From assembly GCA_020849855.1 (NCBI GenBank), contig JADZFO010000047.1, positions 20,227-84,226 of the forward strand: a DNA stretch of 64,000 nucleotides, given 5' to 3'. The notes under the pieces are model-generated. The model was not told the origin of the DNA, did not search any database, and saw nothing but the letters and a program-made list of their open reading frames with translations. The DNA is from a bacterium. GTDB lineage: Bacteria; 4484-113; JAFGCY01. Both the position numbers and the translations under genes were made by a program. Positions 1 to 9,154 of this stretch are shown here, in pieces. Position 1 is the stretch's first letter. Each line of letters begins with the position of its first letter.

Positions 1-1635
1 GTTGAACTGCTCAAAGCCCAGGGCTGAGGTGTCCAGGCTGAAGGTCCAGGGCACGGCGTTCAGGCTCTGGGCCGGCGCGTCATTCAGCAGCGCATCAATG
101 GAATCGAAGGCGCCATTCACTTCAGGGCTGAGGTTGAAGGTGCCGTGCTCCAGCAGGCGTGTCGGCGGCCGCAGGATCAGGCTGATGCCGTAGGTGTCAA
201 AGAGGTTAGCCGCATCAACGCGCGGCACCGCAAAGCCGAAGCCGACGGTGGGATCCCCGGTTTCGCGCAGGGCCAGCCAGGCCTGGTCGTTGGACCAGGT
301 CGGGAAGTAGGAGAAGAGCAGGCCGGCGACAGCCAGCACATGCGGAGCGGCGCCTGATGTGCCGCCAAAGCCCTGGTAGGCGTCCGTCGCGCCGATGCCG
401 CAGCTGGCATAGTCCTCGCCCGGCGCGGCGATATCAACGCCGGGGCCAAAGTTGGAGCCCCACCAGCCCTCGTGGCTGATGCGCGCATCAACGGAGTTCG
501 TCGCGCCGACGCTCATGCACTGCGGGTAGGCCGCCGGCCAGCGCTCAAATTCGGCGTCTTCATTGCCTGCGCTGGCGAGCAGCAGTACACCGGCCTGTTC
601 AACATCGATGCACATGTCTTCTATGACCGGCACCGGGCCAAAATATCCAAAGCTCATGGAGATGGCGCGCAGGCCGAGCTGTGAACCCAGATAGCCGGCC
701 TCGGCGACGTTCATGTCAGTGCCGTCCACCCAGTTATTGGTGACCTTGAGCGGCAGCACGCGGCAGCCCGGGGCGCCGCCGACGATGGACAGGTTGTTGT
801 CGGCCTCAGCCGCGACGATGCCGATGCAGCCAGTTCCGTGACCCTCGACATCCTCCATGCTGTTGTCCTGGTTGACCAGGTCACAGTTGACAAGCGGGAA
901 CTCCACCGCGGGGTCGATCACCGTGTTGACCAGCTCTTCGTGCTGGATATTGCAGCCGCTGTCCATCACGCCCAGCAGCACTTCTTCGTCGCCGAGGGTG
1001 AAGTCCCAGGCGCCCTGGCAGCCAATGCGGCGGATGCCCCATACCACGCCGGACACATCCGTGCTGGCCGTCCAGCCCGGGTCGTTGGGGTCATAGCAGG
1101 GACGGGCAAGGCGGGCAAAGGTGGCCCACTCAATACTGTCAGCAAAATCGCGGCGCAGCTGTTCCAGAACCGTCTGGCCATCCGCTCCCTGCGGCAGCTC
1201 GAAGCCGGCCGCCTGAGTGCGTCCCATGTAGACCTGGTTTGTAATGCGCAGGCCATAGCTGCCGGCGATTGCGTCCGTCAGGGCTTCATACTGCCTGTTC
1301 TCGCGCAGGATGGCATTGCCCTGGTCCGCCGCCCGCTCACCCAGCGGCTGCTGTACCTTTGGCAGGCCGCGCGTGGAACTGAGGCCGGGCTTGTAGGAAA
1401 CCGTGATGCGGCTGAGGGAGTAGTCGACCCCCGGCTGGCCGGGGTTTTCCAGGATCGCCTGCCACAGCGCGTCCAGCTCAGTGCGGCTGTGGGCCGAGCT
1501 GCGGCTGTCCACAGGCTGGCCCCCCTGCTGGGGCAGCTTGTCCGGCCCGGCTGAACCGCCGGAACAGGCGGCAAGGCCAAGGCTGAGGCTTAAAGCCAGG
1601 ATGCTGCTGCAGACACGGCTTAATCCACTGGGCAT
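1..1635 (-). CDS. Subtilisin-family (S8) serine protease lipoprotein, C-terminus off the left edge
   Basis: Secreted serine protease; 545 residues are visible and no stop is reached before the window edge. All catalytic positions are in family context: Asp225 in GVMDSGC, His266 in EGHGTG, Ser427 in GGTSGAAPH, with the oxyanion Asn in ASAGNED. The N-terminus is a lipoprotein signal with lipobox LAAC (Cys24), so the enzyme should be anchored outside the cytoplasmic membrane. The stretch between about residues 30 and 200 fits a propeptide-like region. The start at 1635 has GGAG seven bases upstream; an in-frame ATG at 1647 lacks such a site. The gene is divergent from the next one. The substrate cannot be told from sequence. 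Confidence 0.93.
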   Translation of the reverse strand, partial: MPSGLSRVCSSILALSLSLGLAACSGGSAGPDKLPQQGGQPVDSRSSAHSRTELDALWQAILENPGQPGVDYSLSRITVSYKPGLSSTRGLPKVQQPLGERAADQGNAILRENRQYEALTDAIAGSYGLRITNQVYMGRTQAAGFELPQGADGQTVLEQLRRDFADSIEWATFARLARPCYDPNDPGWTASTDVSGVVWGIRRIGCQGAWDFTLGDEEVLLGVMDSGCNIQHEELVNTVIDPAVEFPLVNCDLVNQDNSMEDVEGHGTGCIGIVAAEADNNLSIVGGAPGCRVLPLKVTNNWVDGTDMNVAEAGYLGSQLGLRAISMSFGYFGPVPVIEDMCIDVEQAGVLLLASAGNEDAEFERWPAAYPQCMSVGATNSVDARISHEGWWGSNFGPGVDIAAPGEDYASCGIGATDAYQGFGGTSGAAPHVLAVAGLLFSYFPTWSNDQAWLALRETGDPTVGFGFAVPRVDAANLFDTYGISLILRPPTRLLEHGTFNLSPEVNGAFDSIDALLNDAPAQSLNAVPWTFSLDTSALGFEQFN

Positions 1636-1753
1636 CACGGTCTCCATCTTGAAGTGCAGTCTGGGGCCGGGCACGCGGCCGGCGAAGGCAAACTCAGAGA
1701 ATAGCGCAAGTTGCCACGATGTTAAACAATTCGCGGCCAGGCGAAAGCCGCAC

Positions 1754-1780
1754 TTGAACCGGTGTTAACTAAGGTATAAA
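1754..1780 (+). promoter_or_regulatory. Putative sigma70-type promoter of the 1786 gene
   Basis: TTGAAC at 1754-1759 and TATAAA at 1775-1780 are separated by 15 bases. The -10 box ends only five bases before the ATG at 1786 and no good ribosome binding site lies between, so transcription probably starts at or next to the start codon (leaderless mRNA). Prediction from sequence only. Confidence 0.45.
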
Positions 1781-1785
1781 CGCGT

Positions 1786-2592
1786 ATGGCTCAGGATCCC
1801 TGGAAGCGCGCGCACCAGATCAAGCGTCTGCGGGACCAGCAGGCGCGCGAAGGCAGTCCGGCCGGCAAGGCCGGGCCGCCGCTGATTCTGCGCAGAAAGA
1901 AAGCGCCGCTGCTCGGCTGGGTCATTGCCCTGCTGTTGCTGGGCGGACTCTTTGCGGCCTGGTACTACCGCGACCTTTGGCTGCCAAGCCTGCGCGAAGA
2001 GGCTGTCAGCAATGCGCCGGAGCCCGTACGCGAGGTGGCGCAGAAGATCCCCGAGAAGCAGGTCAGGCTGGAGGCACAGCTTTTTGACCGGGGCCTTGGC
2101 ATGGGGCTGCGTCTGGATGCGGACTATCTTGAACTGCTGGCCGGTATGCGGGACAGCGACCCCGGCTGGAAGCTGACCAGCACCGGGGCCAGCAGCGTGC
2201 GCCTCAGCGCGCCGGGAGCGGTGGTCAGCGCAGTCGGCGGGCGGGTGCAGAACTACGAGCTGCAGATCGACCAGATCTATGCCAGCGAGGCCTGGCAGCC
2301 CTGGCTGAAGGGCCTGCAGGAGGCGCAGCTCAGCCCCGAGCTGCGCTACACCGCGCTAAGCGGCGACGAAGAAGCGCCAGTGGGTGAAAGCAAGTACGAG
2401 CTGCAGGGGGAGTCCTTTCAACGCAGCGATGGCTGGGTCACTCCGGTGTACATGCTGCGCTTTAACGACAACAAGCTGCGCAGCCTGGAGCTGGGCATCA
2501 AGTTTGGGGTGGCCGAGCCGGCGCCTGAGGCTGCTGCTGCCGATCCCGGGGAAGGCGCGGGCAAGACGGAAGACAGCCAGCCGGGTGGGTAG
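1786..2592 (+). CDS. Single-pass membrane protein of unknown function
   Basis: A 268-residue protein that I do not recognise. It has a basic N-terminal segment (about residues 1-40), one hydrophobic helix at about 42-60 containing GWVIALLLLGG, and a ~190-residue globular part beyond the membrane, ending in an Ala/Glu/Pro-rich tail from about 245. The positive residues before the helix suggest a cytoplasmic N-terminus and an outside C-terminal domain. It lies nine bases before a lipoprotein gene on the same strand, so the two may work together in the envelope. A -10-like TATAAA five bases before the ATG suggests leaderless translation. Confidence 0.75.
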   Translation: MAQDPWKRAHQIKRLRDQQAREGSPAGKAGPPLILRRKKAPLLGWVIALLLLGGLFAAWYYRDLWLPSLREEAVSNAPEPVREVAQKIPEKQVRLEAQLFDRGLGMGLRLDADYLELLAGMRDSDPGWKLTSTGASSVRLSAPGAVVSAVGGRVQNYELQIDQIYASEAWQPWLKGLQEAQLSPELRYTALSGDEEAPVGESKYELQGESFQRSDGWVTPVYMLRFNDNKLRSLELGIKFGVAEPAPEAAAADPGEGAGKTEDSQPGG

Positions 2593-2601
2593 AATAGGGC
2601 C

Positions 2602-3276
2602 ATGCAGCATCCCTATCCGGTGCGCGGCCGGCGCAGTCTGGTCGCAGCTCTTGCGGCGGCGCTGGCCTGCCTGAGCCTGGCCTCCTGTCCGAAGCCTGAT
2701 GAACACAGTCAGGACCCCGACCCGGCGGCCTTCAAGCCCAGTGCGCCGATTCCCGGCGATAACCCCCTGACCCGCTATGACAAGCTCTGGCTGGGCATGA
2801 CTGCGCTGGATGTCGCCCAGCAGTACAACGCGCCGGAGGGGGAGGGCAGCGGCTTCAGCCGCGTTATCCAGGACTTCGGCGCGATCCAGAACCACGTCAT
2901 TGATTTCAACCCGGCCGACACAGAGCATCCTGAGAAGACGCGCCGCATGGTGCTGCGCCTGTACCGCGATGTGCTTTGTGTGCTGGTCGACAGACGTGAA
3001 GGCCTGAGCGCCGCGGAAGCGGAAGCCTGGCACCAGGAACTGGTCAAGCAGTATGGCGAGGACAGCGTGGAAACAGTGGCCGGCGCGCAGTGGTCCTGGG
3101 GCAGCGAGTTGGGCGTGCTGCTGACCTTCACGCAGGACAACGGCCCAGAGGGCGACATCAAGGCCAATGTGGTGCTGGAACACAAGCCGACACTTGCAGC
3201 CAGCAAGGAGTATGCCCTGGCCTATGAAAAGGTGCATCCAACGAAGAGCCAGGAAGACGGCTCCGGCGCACAATAG
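2602..3276 (+). CDS. Small lipoprotein of unknown function
   Basis: A 224-residue protein with an arginine-rich N-terminus, a hydrophobic stretch and lipobox LASC (Cys29), followed by a Pro/Asp-rich linker to about residue 55; the rest is a compact mixed alpha/beta-looking domain with no motif I recognise. It should be lipid-anchored. TAGAAT lies six bases before the ATG, in place of a ribosome binding site, the spacing of a leaderless start. It follows the 1786 membrane protein closely and converges with the dockerin lipoprotein gene; a hairpin at 3337-3356 separates them. Confidence 0.78.
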   Translation: MQHPYPVRGRRSLVAALAAALACLSLASCPKPDEHSQDPDPAAFKPSAPIPGDNPLTRYDKLWLGMTALDVAQQYNAPEGEGSGFSRVIQDFGAIQNHVIDFNPADTEHPEKTRRMVLRLYRDVLCVLVDRREGLSAAEAEAWHQELVKQYGEDSVETVAGAQWSWGSELGVLLTFTQDNGPEGDIKANVVLEHKPTLAASKEYALAYEKVHPTKSQEDGSGAQ

Positions 3277-3331
3277 GCTGCGTGGAGCATGCCAGGCAAA
3301 CTGAATACGCTGGCGCAGAGCACATGACAAC

Positions 3332-3356
3332 AAAAAGGGGCCGCTCTCGCGGCCCC
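3332..3356 (-). terminator. Rho-independent terminator between convergent genes
   Basis: Perfect 8-bp stem (GGGGCCGC at 3337-3344, GCGGCCCC at 3349-3356) with loop TCTC. Read leftward, the stem is followed by five T residues (the A run at 3332-3336), as expected for the end of the 3379-5322 transcript. It can also act weakly on the rightward gene. Confidence 0.8.
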
Positions 3357-3378
3357 TCTGGTTTCCTATACTACTGGC

Positions 3379-5322
3379 TCAGATCGCGTGGGCGGTCCTC
3401 TTCAGCTGCTCCAGGCGCAGGCTGTTCTTCGGCTCCAGCACCAGCACGGGCTCGATGGGGTTGCTCTGTGTGTCCACATAGAAGTAGACATCCAGCTCAA
3501 CCTCATCTTCGGCGACCAGGTCCTCCGGCAGCAGATCCACCGGTTCGGCGTCAATGTCGTTCTCAAACTCGGTGTCTGCATTGAACTTGAAGGTGCGCTC
3601 TCCGACAATCAGCTCGGCCAGGTCAGGGAAGTCGCCGCCATCGATCACGGTCTCGATGTTGAAGCGCATATGGTTCTCACCGGGGATGTTCAGGAAGCGG
3701 CCGCTGACCTCCGCCTCGACGCGCTGATAGCCGGCGGCTTCAAAGGCGAGGTCCTCAATGTCAGTTGCGGTGTCGTCATCACTGATACAGTCGCGGTCGT
3801 CGTCGATGGACTCAAGCTCGTCTGAGAAGTCGCCGTCGTTGTCAGTGTCGACGCGGACCAGGTTCTCTGCGTAGACCAGCTGCGAAGACCAAGTGCTTGT
3901 GGTGCCGTCTGGGTATGTGATTACGGCAGTTACTGTGACCAGGTAGCCACTGCCAGCGGTGTTGGGCTCAATCTGAATGTCCACGTCGATATCAACCGCA
4001 CCGTCCAGCGGCAGGTCGATGGGGATGGAGGTCAGCACCAGATCAAGCGGGTTGACGAGGCCATCAAAGTCGCCCTCACCGTCATCGGTCCCGCCGCTGC
4101 TGTCATTGCCCGGCGGATCATCTGTGCCGTCATCGTCGCCGTCTTCAACGCCGTCCTTGGACGCTGAGCGGACACTTGCACCGGCGCGCGGTGTGCCGTC
4201 GGCCAGGTTGATGGTCGGCGCATAACGGAAGTCCAGGTACACACGCGTTCCGCCGGTGAGTCCTCCAACGACGGTGGTCACACCATCAGCCAGCAGTTTG
4301 GCGACGCCGCTGACGTTGGAGCGGTCAACCACGTCGATCGGGGCAATGACACGGCTGGAGAACTTGCCGGGGCCAAAGGCGCCGCTGCCATTGCCGTCAA
4401 GGTTGAACAGGTCTGCACCGGTGATGGTCAGGGTGGCGCGCAGGTCAACGGCAGTGTTACCGCTGCTGTCCGCTCCGATATTGCCCTGGCTGTCGACCGC
4501 ACTGACCACAAAGCTGTCGGTCGGAGTCCCGGTCACAGCGATGTTGTATGCCGGCGGCAGGCCCGTGCGGGGGGTCACCTGGCTGCGCAGGACCTCAATC
4601 GGCGCGCCGCCATTGCGCGAGATGTAGTACTTGCTGACGTTCGCCTGATAATTCTGGCCGATGGGCGTCAGATCGCCGACCGTGATCAGGCCGTCTCCGT
4701 TGCCGTCCACCCAGTACTCTGTCCTGAGCGGCGAGCTGTCGAGGTTGCGGAAGATCGATGACTGGAAGAAGATACCGATCGGTGTAAGGTCAGTCACCGA
4801 CACCAGTCCGTCGAAGTTATAGTCGCCGGTATTGCGCTCAATCCAGCTCAGGCCGACGGACCCGCTGCCCAGGTCCTCCACCACCAGGTCCGTGATGATG
4901 TTGGATGTGCCCACTGGCGGGATACTGACCCGCCGCTGCGCCCTGCCATAGCTGGCGCTGACACTCACAGGTCCGCCGCTATAGCCGGCCAGCGGAACAA
5001 GGCCAACATCAGCGCCTTGCTCCGTGGGGATCATCAGGGTAAGCAGCTGCTCATTGCCCTGCCAGGCCTGCCTATCAATGCTCAGGCCGTCGGGGAGACT
5101 GACGCGCAGGAAGGCGCCCTGCTGCGGGACACTCTTGAGACGCAGTACAAAGCCGGATGCGGAGCGCTCCACGCTCGCGCCATCCACGCTGCCGCCAAAG
5201 GGGCTGCTCAGCTCGGGTGCGGGAACAAAGTCGTCACTGACAGTGCCGGATTCTGTGCCGGCACCGCAGGCCGCGGCAAGCAGCAGCAACAGTAATGCCA
5301 GCAGGAACATAACTCGTTTCAT
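3379..5322 (-). CDS. Large lipoprotein with dockerin-type calcium-binding repeats
   Basis: A 647-residue protein starting MKRVMFLLAL with lipobox AAAC (Cys19). Two dockerin/EF-hand-like repeats lie at about 168-184 (DYNFDGLVSVTDLTPIG) and 206-222 (DGNGDGLITVGDLTPIG), with the Asp/Asn pattern of calcium loops. They appear inserted into an FN3-like fold: VGLSW lies just before them and YYISRNGG just after. A further Asp/Gly-rich linker follows near 380-415. The chosen start (5322) has AGGAG eight bases upstream and overlaps the stop of the regulator gene by four bases (ATGA), so the two are translationally coupled. The likely role is a surface or cell-wall-associated structural protein; its ligand is unknown. 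Confidence 0.85.
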   Translation of the reverse strand: MKRVMFLLALLLLLLAAACGAGTESGTVSDDFVPAPELSSPFGGSVDGASVERSASGFVLRLKSVPQQGAFLRVSLPDGLSIDRQAWQGNEQLLTLMIPTEQGADVGLVPLAGYSGGPVSVSASYGRAQRRVSIPPVGTSNIITDLVVEDLGSGSVGLSWIERNTGDYNFDGLVSVTDLTPIGIFFQSSIFRNLDSSPLRTEYWVDGNGDGLITVGDLTPIGQNYQANVSKYYISRNGGAPIEVLRSQVTPRTGLPPAYNIAVTGTPTDSFVVSAVDSQGNIGADSSGNTAVDLRATLTITGADLFNLDGNGSGAFGPGKFSSRVIAPIDVVDRSNVSGVAKLLADGVTTVVGGLTGGTRVYLDFRYAPTINLADGTPRAGASVRSASKDGVEDGDDDGTDDPPGNDSSGGTDDGEGDFDGLVNPLDLVLTSIPIDLPLDGAVDIDVDIQIEPNTAGSGYLVTVTAVITYPDGTTSTWSSQLVYAENLVRVDTDNDGDFSDELESIDDDRDCISDDDTATDIEDLAFEAAGYQRVEAEVSGRFLNIPGENHMRFNIETVIDGGDFPDLAELIVGERTFKFNADTEFENDIDAEPVDLLPEDLVAEDEVELDVYFYVDTQSNPIEPVLVLEPKNSLRLEQLKRTAHAI

Positions 5323-6854
5323 GAGAACAACTCCTCGTAGCCAGCGGTCACGGAGGCCAGCAGATCCGGTTTGTCCAGGCAGTCTGCGATTACGCTGCAC
5401 AGTATTTTCACGCCAGTTTCAATTTCCTCTGCACGGCTGCGCGAGAAGGACAGCCGCAGCGCCGGCCTGTCCTTGCGGTCAGGCATGCAGAAAGCCGCGG
5501 GCAGAAACTCAACCCCCGCATCCCGGCAGAAGGAGAGAAGTGGAACAGACATAATCTGCTCCGGAAGCTCAACCCAAACCGAAAAACCGCCCGCCGGGAT
5601 GCGGAAACGGCAGCCTTCCGGAAGATGCTTGCGCAGGGTCTCACACATGATATCGCGGCGCTGCCGGTATTCCTTTACCGAGCGCCGCACGTGCTTTTCG
5701 AAGTGTCCCTTGAGGATGAATTCATGCAGCAGGGCCTGCAGGAAATAGCTGTCGCCAACGTCGGAACCCAGCTTAGCCATCACCAGGGGCCAGGAGATCG
5801 CCGCCGGGCAGGTGATCCAGCCAATGCGCAGGCCTGGCAGGAAGGACTTGCTGAAAGTGCCGATGTGGATCACATAGCCGCCAGGGTCAATGGACTTCAG
5901 CGGCGGCGGGGCCTCGCCTTCGTAGCGCAGCAGGCGGCCCCAGTCATCCTCGATGATCGGAACTCGGTGCCTTGCCGCCAGGCGGATCAGGTGTTCGCGG
6001 CGGGCCTGGCTCATTGTCACGCCGGTCGGGTTGTGATAGGTCGGGATCGTGATTACCGCCCGGACTTCACCCTGGGCCAGTACTCCGGCCAGATATTCCG
6101 TGTCCATGCCCTCGCCATCCATCGGGATGGCGACGAAGTCGATGCGCTTGGCAATCAGCAGGTTCAGCAGGCCCGAGAAGCTGGGCGACTCTATGGCCAC
6201 ACGCTGCCCGGGCCGCACCAGCAGATCCAGGACCAGAGCCAGGGAACGCTGGAAACCGCCTGTCAGGATGATGTCATTCTCGCCTTCGGCCATCGGCACG
6301 CCGGCAAGGGCCATTTCCTTCTCCAGGTACTCCACCATCGGCTGGTAGCCCTGCGGGTTGCCGCGGTCAAAGAAGAACTGCTGCGGGTACCACAGCATAT
6401 TTGTGGCCACCTGCTTGATGCGCTCAAAGGGGAAGAGCACCGGGTCGGGGCTGGCCTGCGTGAAGCGGATCAGGTCACCGCCATGACGCTTGCTGCGGGG
6501 CATGCCGAAGAACTCGCTGTTGAAGCTGTAGGGCTCCCAGCGCATCGGCGGCAACTGCGCCAGGTCGCTTTGCATTTCATCGCGGGTGCGCAGGTTGGAG
6601 CCGACCACAACGTCCGGCCGCTCGGCAATGTAGGTACCGCTGCCGTGGCGGGTCTCGATGATTCGCTCGGCCGAGAGCTCGTCAAAGGCCGTCCGCACCG
6701 TCTTGACCGAAATGCCAAGATCCCTGGCGAGCTCGCGCACGCTTGGGATCTTCGTGCCGGCCGGCAGCAGGCCATCGCGGACCAGGTCCGTGATCTGCTG
6801 CCGGATCTGCTCATAGACCGGCGTCTTGCTTTCTCTGTCTATCTTGAGGTTCAT
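5319..6854 (-). CDS. MocR-family transcriptional regulator (GntR wHTH plus aminotransferase-like domain)
   Basis: A 511-residue regulator. Residues ~1-75 form a GntR winged helix (IPSVRELARDLGISVKTVR; HGSGTYI). Residues ~110-500 are a fold-type I PLP domain with HNPTG (274-278), EDDWG (302-306) and the Schiff-base lysine Lys336 in GTFSKSFLPGLR. By family it binds PLP and an amine or amino-acid-like effector and controls neighbouring genes. The start at 6854 follows a GGGGGA stretch; an in-frame ATG at 6896 would add 14 unlikely residues. Its 3' end overlaps the dockerin lipoprotein gene, and it is divergent from a DUF5666 lipoprotein gene with which it shares a promoter-like motif. Confidence 0.93.
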   Translation of the reverse strand: MNLKIDRESKTPVYEQIRQQITDLVRDGLLPAGTKIPSVRELARDLGISVKTVRTAFDELSAERIIETRHGSGTYIAERPDVVVGSNLRTRDEMQSDLAQLPPMRWEPYSFNSEFFGMPRSKRHGGDLIRFTQASPDPVLFPFERIKQVATNMLWYPQQFFFDRGNPQGYQPMVEYLEKEMALAGVPMAEGENDIILTGGFQRSLALVLDLLVRPGQRVAIESPSFSGLLNLLIAKRIDFVAIPMDGEGMDTEYLAGVLAQGEVRAVITIPTYHNPTGVTMSQARREHLIRLAARHRVPIIEDDWGRLLRYEGEAPPPLKSIDPGGYVIHIGTFSKSFLPGLRIGWITCPAAISWPLVMAKLGSDVGDSYFLQALLHEFILKGHFEKHVRRSVKEYRQRRDIMCETLRKHLPEGCRFRIPAGGFSVWVELPEQIMSVPLLSFCRDAGVEFLPAAFCMPDRKDRPALRLSFSRSRAEEIETGVKILCSVIADCLDKPDLLASVTAGYEELFS

Positions 6855-6871
6855 GTTCCCCCGCCTGCATA

Positions 6872-7168
6872 GTGTATCCCATATTGAGGAACACAAAAGA
6901 CACAGTAGCCGGCATAGTCTGGGTACACACTAAAGAAGGCCCTTTCTGTCTATCTGTAAGACCCTTATGAGTCTCAAGCTCCACCGAGGGCGGAGAAAGT
7001 ACTGATACGATGCTATCTATTACTTACTCGGTGCATAAAGCGTCCATGCGTCTGACGATAGATAAATCGGAGAAAGGCGATGGTATTAGTAGATGTCTCA
7101 ACATCAAGTGTGTCCCCCAAACTGTGCCGTGAATGTGTCTTTCGCATAAGGGCCTGCCGGGATACACT
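6872..7168. promoter_or_regulatory. Shared promoter/operator motif in the divergent MocR-lipoprotein intergenic region
   Basis: The 9-mer GGGATACAC occurs rightward at 7159-7167 and as its exact reverse complement at 6872-6880; GGGTACAC is at 6921-6928. Extended in each gene's own direction, the outer two read GGGATACACTNNGCA, with TACACT as a -10-like hexamer. One copy lies 18 bases before the regulator start and the other about 30 bases before the lipoprotein GTG. Mirror placement suggests a common promoter element or regulator site. The rest of this ~340-base gap shows no gene. Confidence 0.45.
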
Positions 7169-7196
7169 TCGCATGACTTCAGTCGGAGGTGTCGTT

Positions 7197-9014
7197 GTGA
7201 AAGCAACAATTACAAAGTGGATGGGCCTGCTGGTCGTGGCAGCGGTCTGGGCCTTGACGAGCTGCGGAGGCGGGACCAGCCTTGGTCTTGAGAACGGCAG
7301 CGCGGCAAACCTGGATGACCAGATTCAGTCCGGCAATGGCCTCCCGGGCCTGCCGGATGACCGCGGTGGCGAGCGCAAGTCCAGCGCGGCGGATATCACT
7401 GTGGTCCTCGGCAGTGAGGCGATCCAGTCGCTGAACAGCGCAGTGGTCGACACAACCCTTGTCATGAGCGGCACTGAGACCGACATGGCCTGGGGCCTTT
7501 ACAAGGTCGAGGGCCTGGCCGGCCGCAAGGTGACCGGCCTGAGCATCGAGATCCTGACCGGGCCGGGCAGCAGCTACGGCGTTGGCGTCAGCAACTTCTC
7601 CGAGGGCGTCTGGGACTTCGTCCAGACCGGCAGCCTGCCGGAGTTCGAGGTGGACTTCACAGATGAGATGAGCCGCCTGACCAGCCAGATCGGCAACCTC
7701 TACTTTGTAGTGGTTACCGGCGCGGGCCAGGAAGCCACAGTGGTGCAGGCCTCGGTGCTGAGCCGCCCGCTGGAGCAGGGTGAAGTGGAGTTGCCGGCTT
7801 TCGGCCGGGAGCTGAGCGTCAGTGAGGGCCTGGCCGACAAGATCGTCGTCCAGTGGGCCGCTGTAGACGGTGCTGAGAGCTATGAGCTCTGGCGGGCAGC
7901 CGACCTGGACAACCAGGATGAGGTGCCCGAGCTGCTGGCGAGCATCCCGACCGTCGCCGAGCAGGCTTCCTACACCTATGAAGATTCGGCCATCACCCTC
8001 GAGACCGAGTACAAGTACCGGGTGCGCGCCATCAACGCCGCCGGCCCCGGCGAGTTCACCCGCTGGCGCAGCGGCTGGGCTGGCGTAACCCCGCCCGTTG
8101 GCGAGGACCCGGCTGACGAACTGGAGCTGACCGGCAGCATTGAGGCCATTGACGAGGCCGCCATCACTGTCGGCGGCGTCAGCTTCGCGATCAACCCGGC
8201 CACTATCTGGCTGGGTGGCGACGAGCAGGTTCTGACCCAGGCGGAGTTCACCGTCGGCCTGACGGTTGAGATCAAGGGTGACTCCAACGGCAGCGGCGGC
8301 TGGAATGCCCGCAAGGTGCAGCTTGAGGATCCCGCGGTCGATGAAATGACCGTCCTTGGCAACATTGAGGTTCTGGAAGCCGAGAGCCTGACGGTTAACG
8401 GCGCGGTCTTCGCGATCACGCCCGGCACGGAGTGGCTGGACATCAACGGCATCGCTGTAGACGCCAGCGCCTTCATGGTCGGCGACAAGGTTGAAGTTAC
8501 CGGTGACAGCGATGGCCTCGGCGGCTGGAATGCCCGCGTGGTCAAGGCTGAGGATGCCGGCGCGATTGACGAGCTGACCCAGACCGGCGCGATTGAGGAG
8601 ATCAGCGAGCTGAGCCTCAGCGTTAACGCCACCCCCTTCGCCATCACCATCGACACCGTCTGGCTGGACAACGCCGGTCAGCCGGCCCTGCCCGCGGACT
8701 TCCTGGTGGGCACCCTGGTTGAAGTGACCGGTGCCGCGGATGGCCTGGGCGGCTGGAACGCGCTGGTGGTGAAGATGCAGGACGCCGGCGGCGACAACCA
8801 GATCGAGGTGATGGGCGAGATCGAGGCTATTGACCCGGCCAGCATCACGGTGGATGGCACGACTTTTGTGATCAACGAAGCGACGGAGCTGGAAGACCAG
8901 AACAACGACCCGATTGGCCTCGAGGCCTTCACGGTCGGGCTGCTGGTGTCTGTCCAGGGCGACGCGGACGGGGAGGGCGGCTGGATCGCCACCCGGATCC
9001 GGATGGAGGACTAA
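7197..9014 (+). CDS. Lipoprotein with FN3 domain and four DUF5666 repeats
   Basis: A 605-residue exported protein. Lipobox LTSC (Cys23) is followed by a unique N-terminal domain, an FN3 domain (about 201-298: VVQWAAVDGAESYELWR, YRVRAINAAGPGE) and four DUF5666-type repeats of about 70 residues from 8119, each with a SIT/SLTV strand, an F.I...T.W core and G.VEV.GD.DG.GGWNA. GTG at 7197 is the chosen start because GGAGGT lies six bases upstream and the signal peptide begins there; an ATG at 7080 adds a leader lacking signal features. DUF5666 has no settled function; a surface adhesion or binding role is inference. Confidence 0.88.
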   Translation: MKATITKWMGLLVVAAVWALTSCGGGTSLGLENGSAANLDDQIQSGNGLPGLPDDRGGERKSSAADITVVLGSEAIQSLNSAVVDTTLVMSGTETDMAWGLYKVEGLAGRKVTGLSIEILTGPGSSYGVGVSNFSEGVWDFVQTGSLPEFEVDFTDEMSRLTSQIGNLYFVVVTGAGQEATVVQASVLSRPLEQGEVELPAFGRELSVSEGLADKIVVQWAAVDGAESYELWRAADLDNQDEVPELLASIPTVAEQASYTYEDSAITLETEYKYRVRAINAAGPGEFTRWRSGWAGVTPPVGEDPADELELTGSIEAIDEAAITVGGVSFAINPATIWLGGDEQVLTQAEFTVGLTVEIKGDSNGSGGWNARKVQLEDPAVDEMTVLGNIEVLEAESLTVNGAVFAITPGTEWLDINGIAVDASAFMVGDKVEVTGDSDGLGGWNARVVKAEDAGAIDELTQTGAIEEISELSLSVNATPFAITIDTVWLDNAGQPALPADFLVGTLVEVTGAADGLGGWNALVVKMQDAGGDNQIEVMGEIEAIDPASITVDGTTFVINEATELEDQNNDPIGLEAFTVGLLVSVQGDADGEGGWIATRIRMED

Positions 9015-9025
9015 GCTGGAATCAG

Positions 9026-9057
9026 GGCGCGGGGCTGCCATCTGGTGGCCCCGCGCC
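9026..9057 (+). terminator. Strong hairpin after the 7197 gene
   Basis: Perfect 10-bp GC stem (GGCGCGGGGC at 9026-9035 and its complement at 9048-9057) with a 12-base loop, 12 bases after the stop codon. There is no T run after it, so intrinsic termination is uncertain. Confidence 0.4.
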
Positions 9058-9154
9058 TGGTGAAACTGACGCAGTGGGACCCTCCCACCAACTGAACTTT
9101 GAAATCAATCCAATCGCAGGACGGGAGTAACTCCCCCTAACCACGGAGGCAGTC

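Noticed and set aside
2356-3333. 325-residue leftward frame across two host genes
   Set aside because: Overlaps two well-supported rightward genes entirely and has no initiation signal or domain.
7179-9041. 620-residue leftward open frame opposite the DUF5666 lipoprotein gene
   Set aside because: High-GC shadow: no ribosome binding site, biased composition, while the rightward frame has a signal peptide and known domains.
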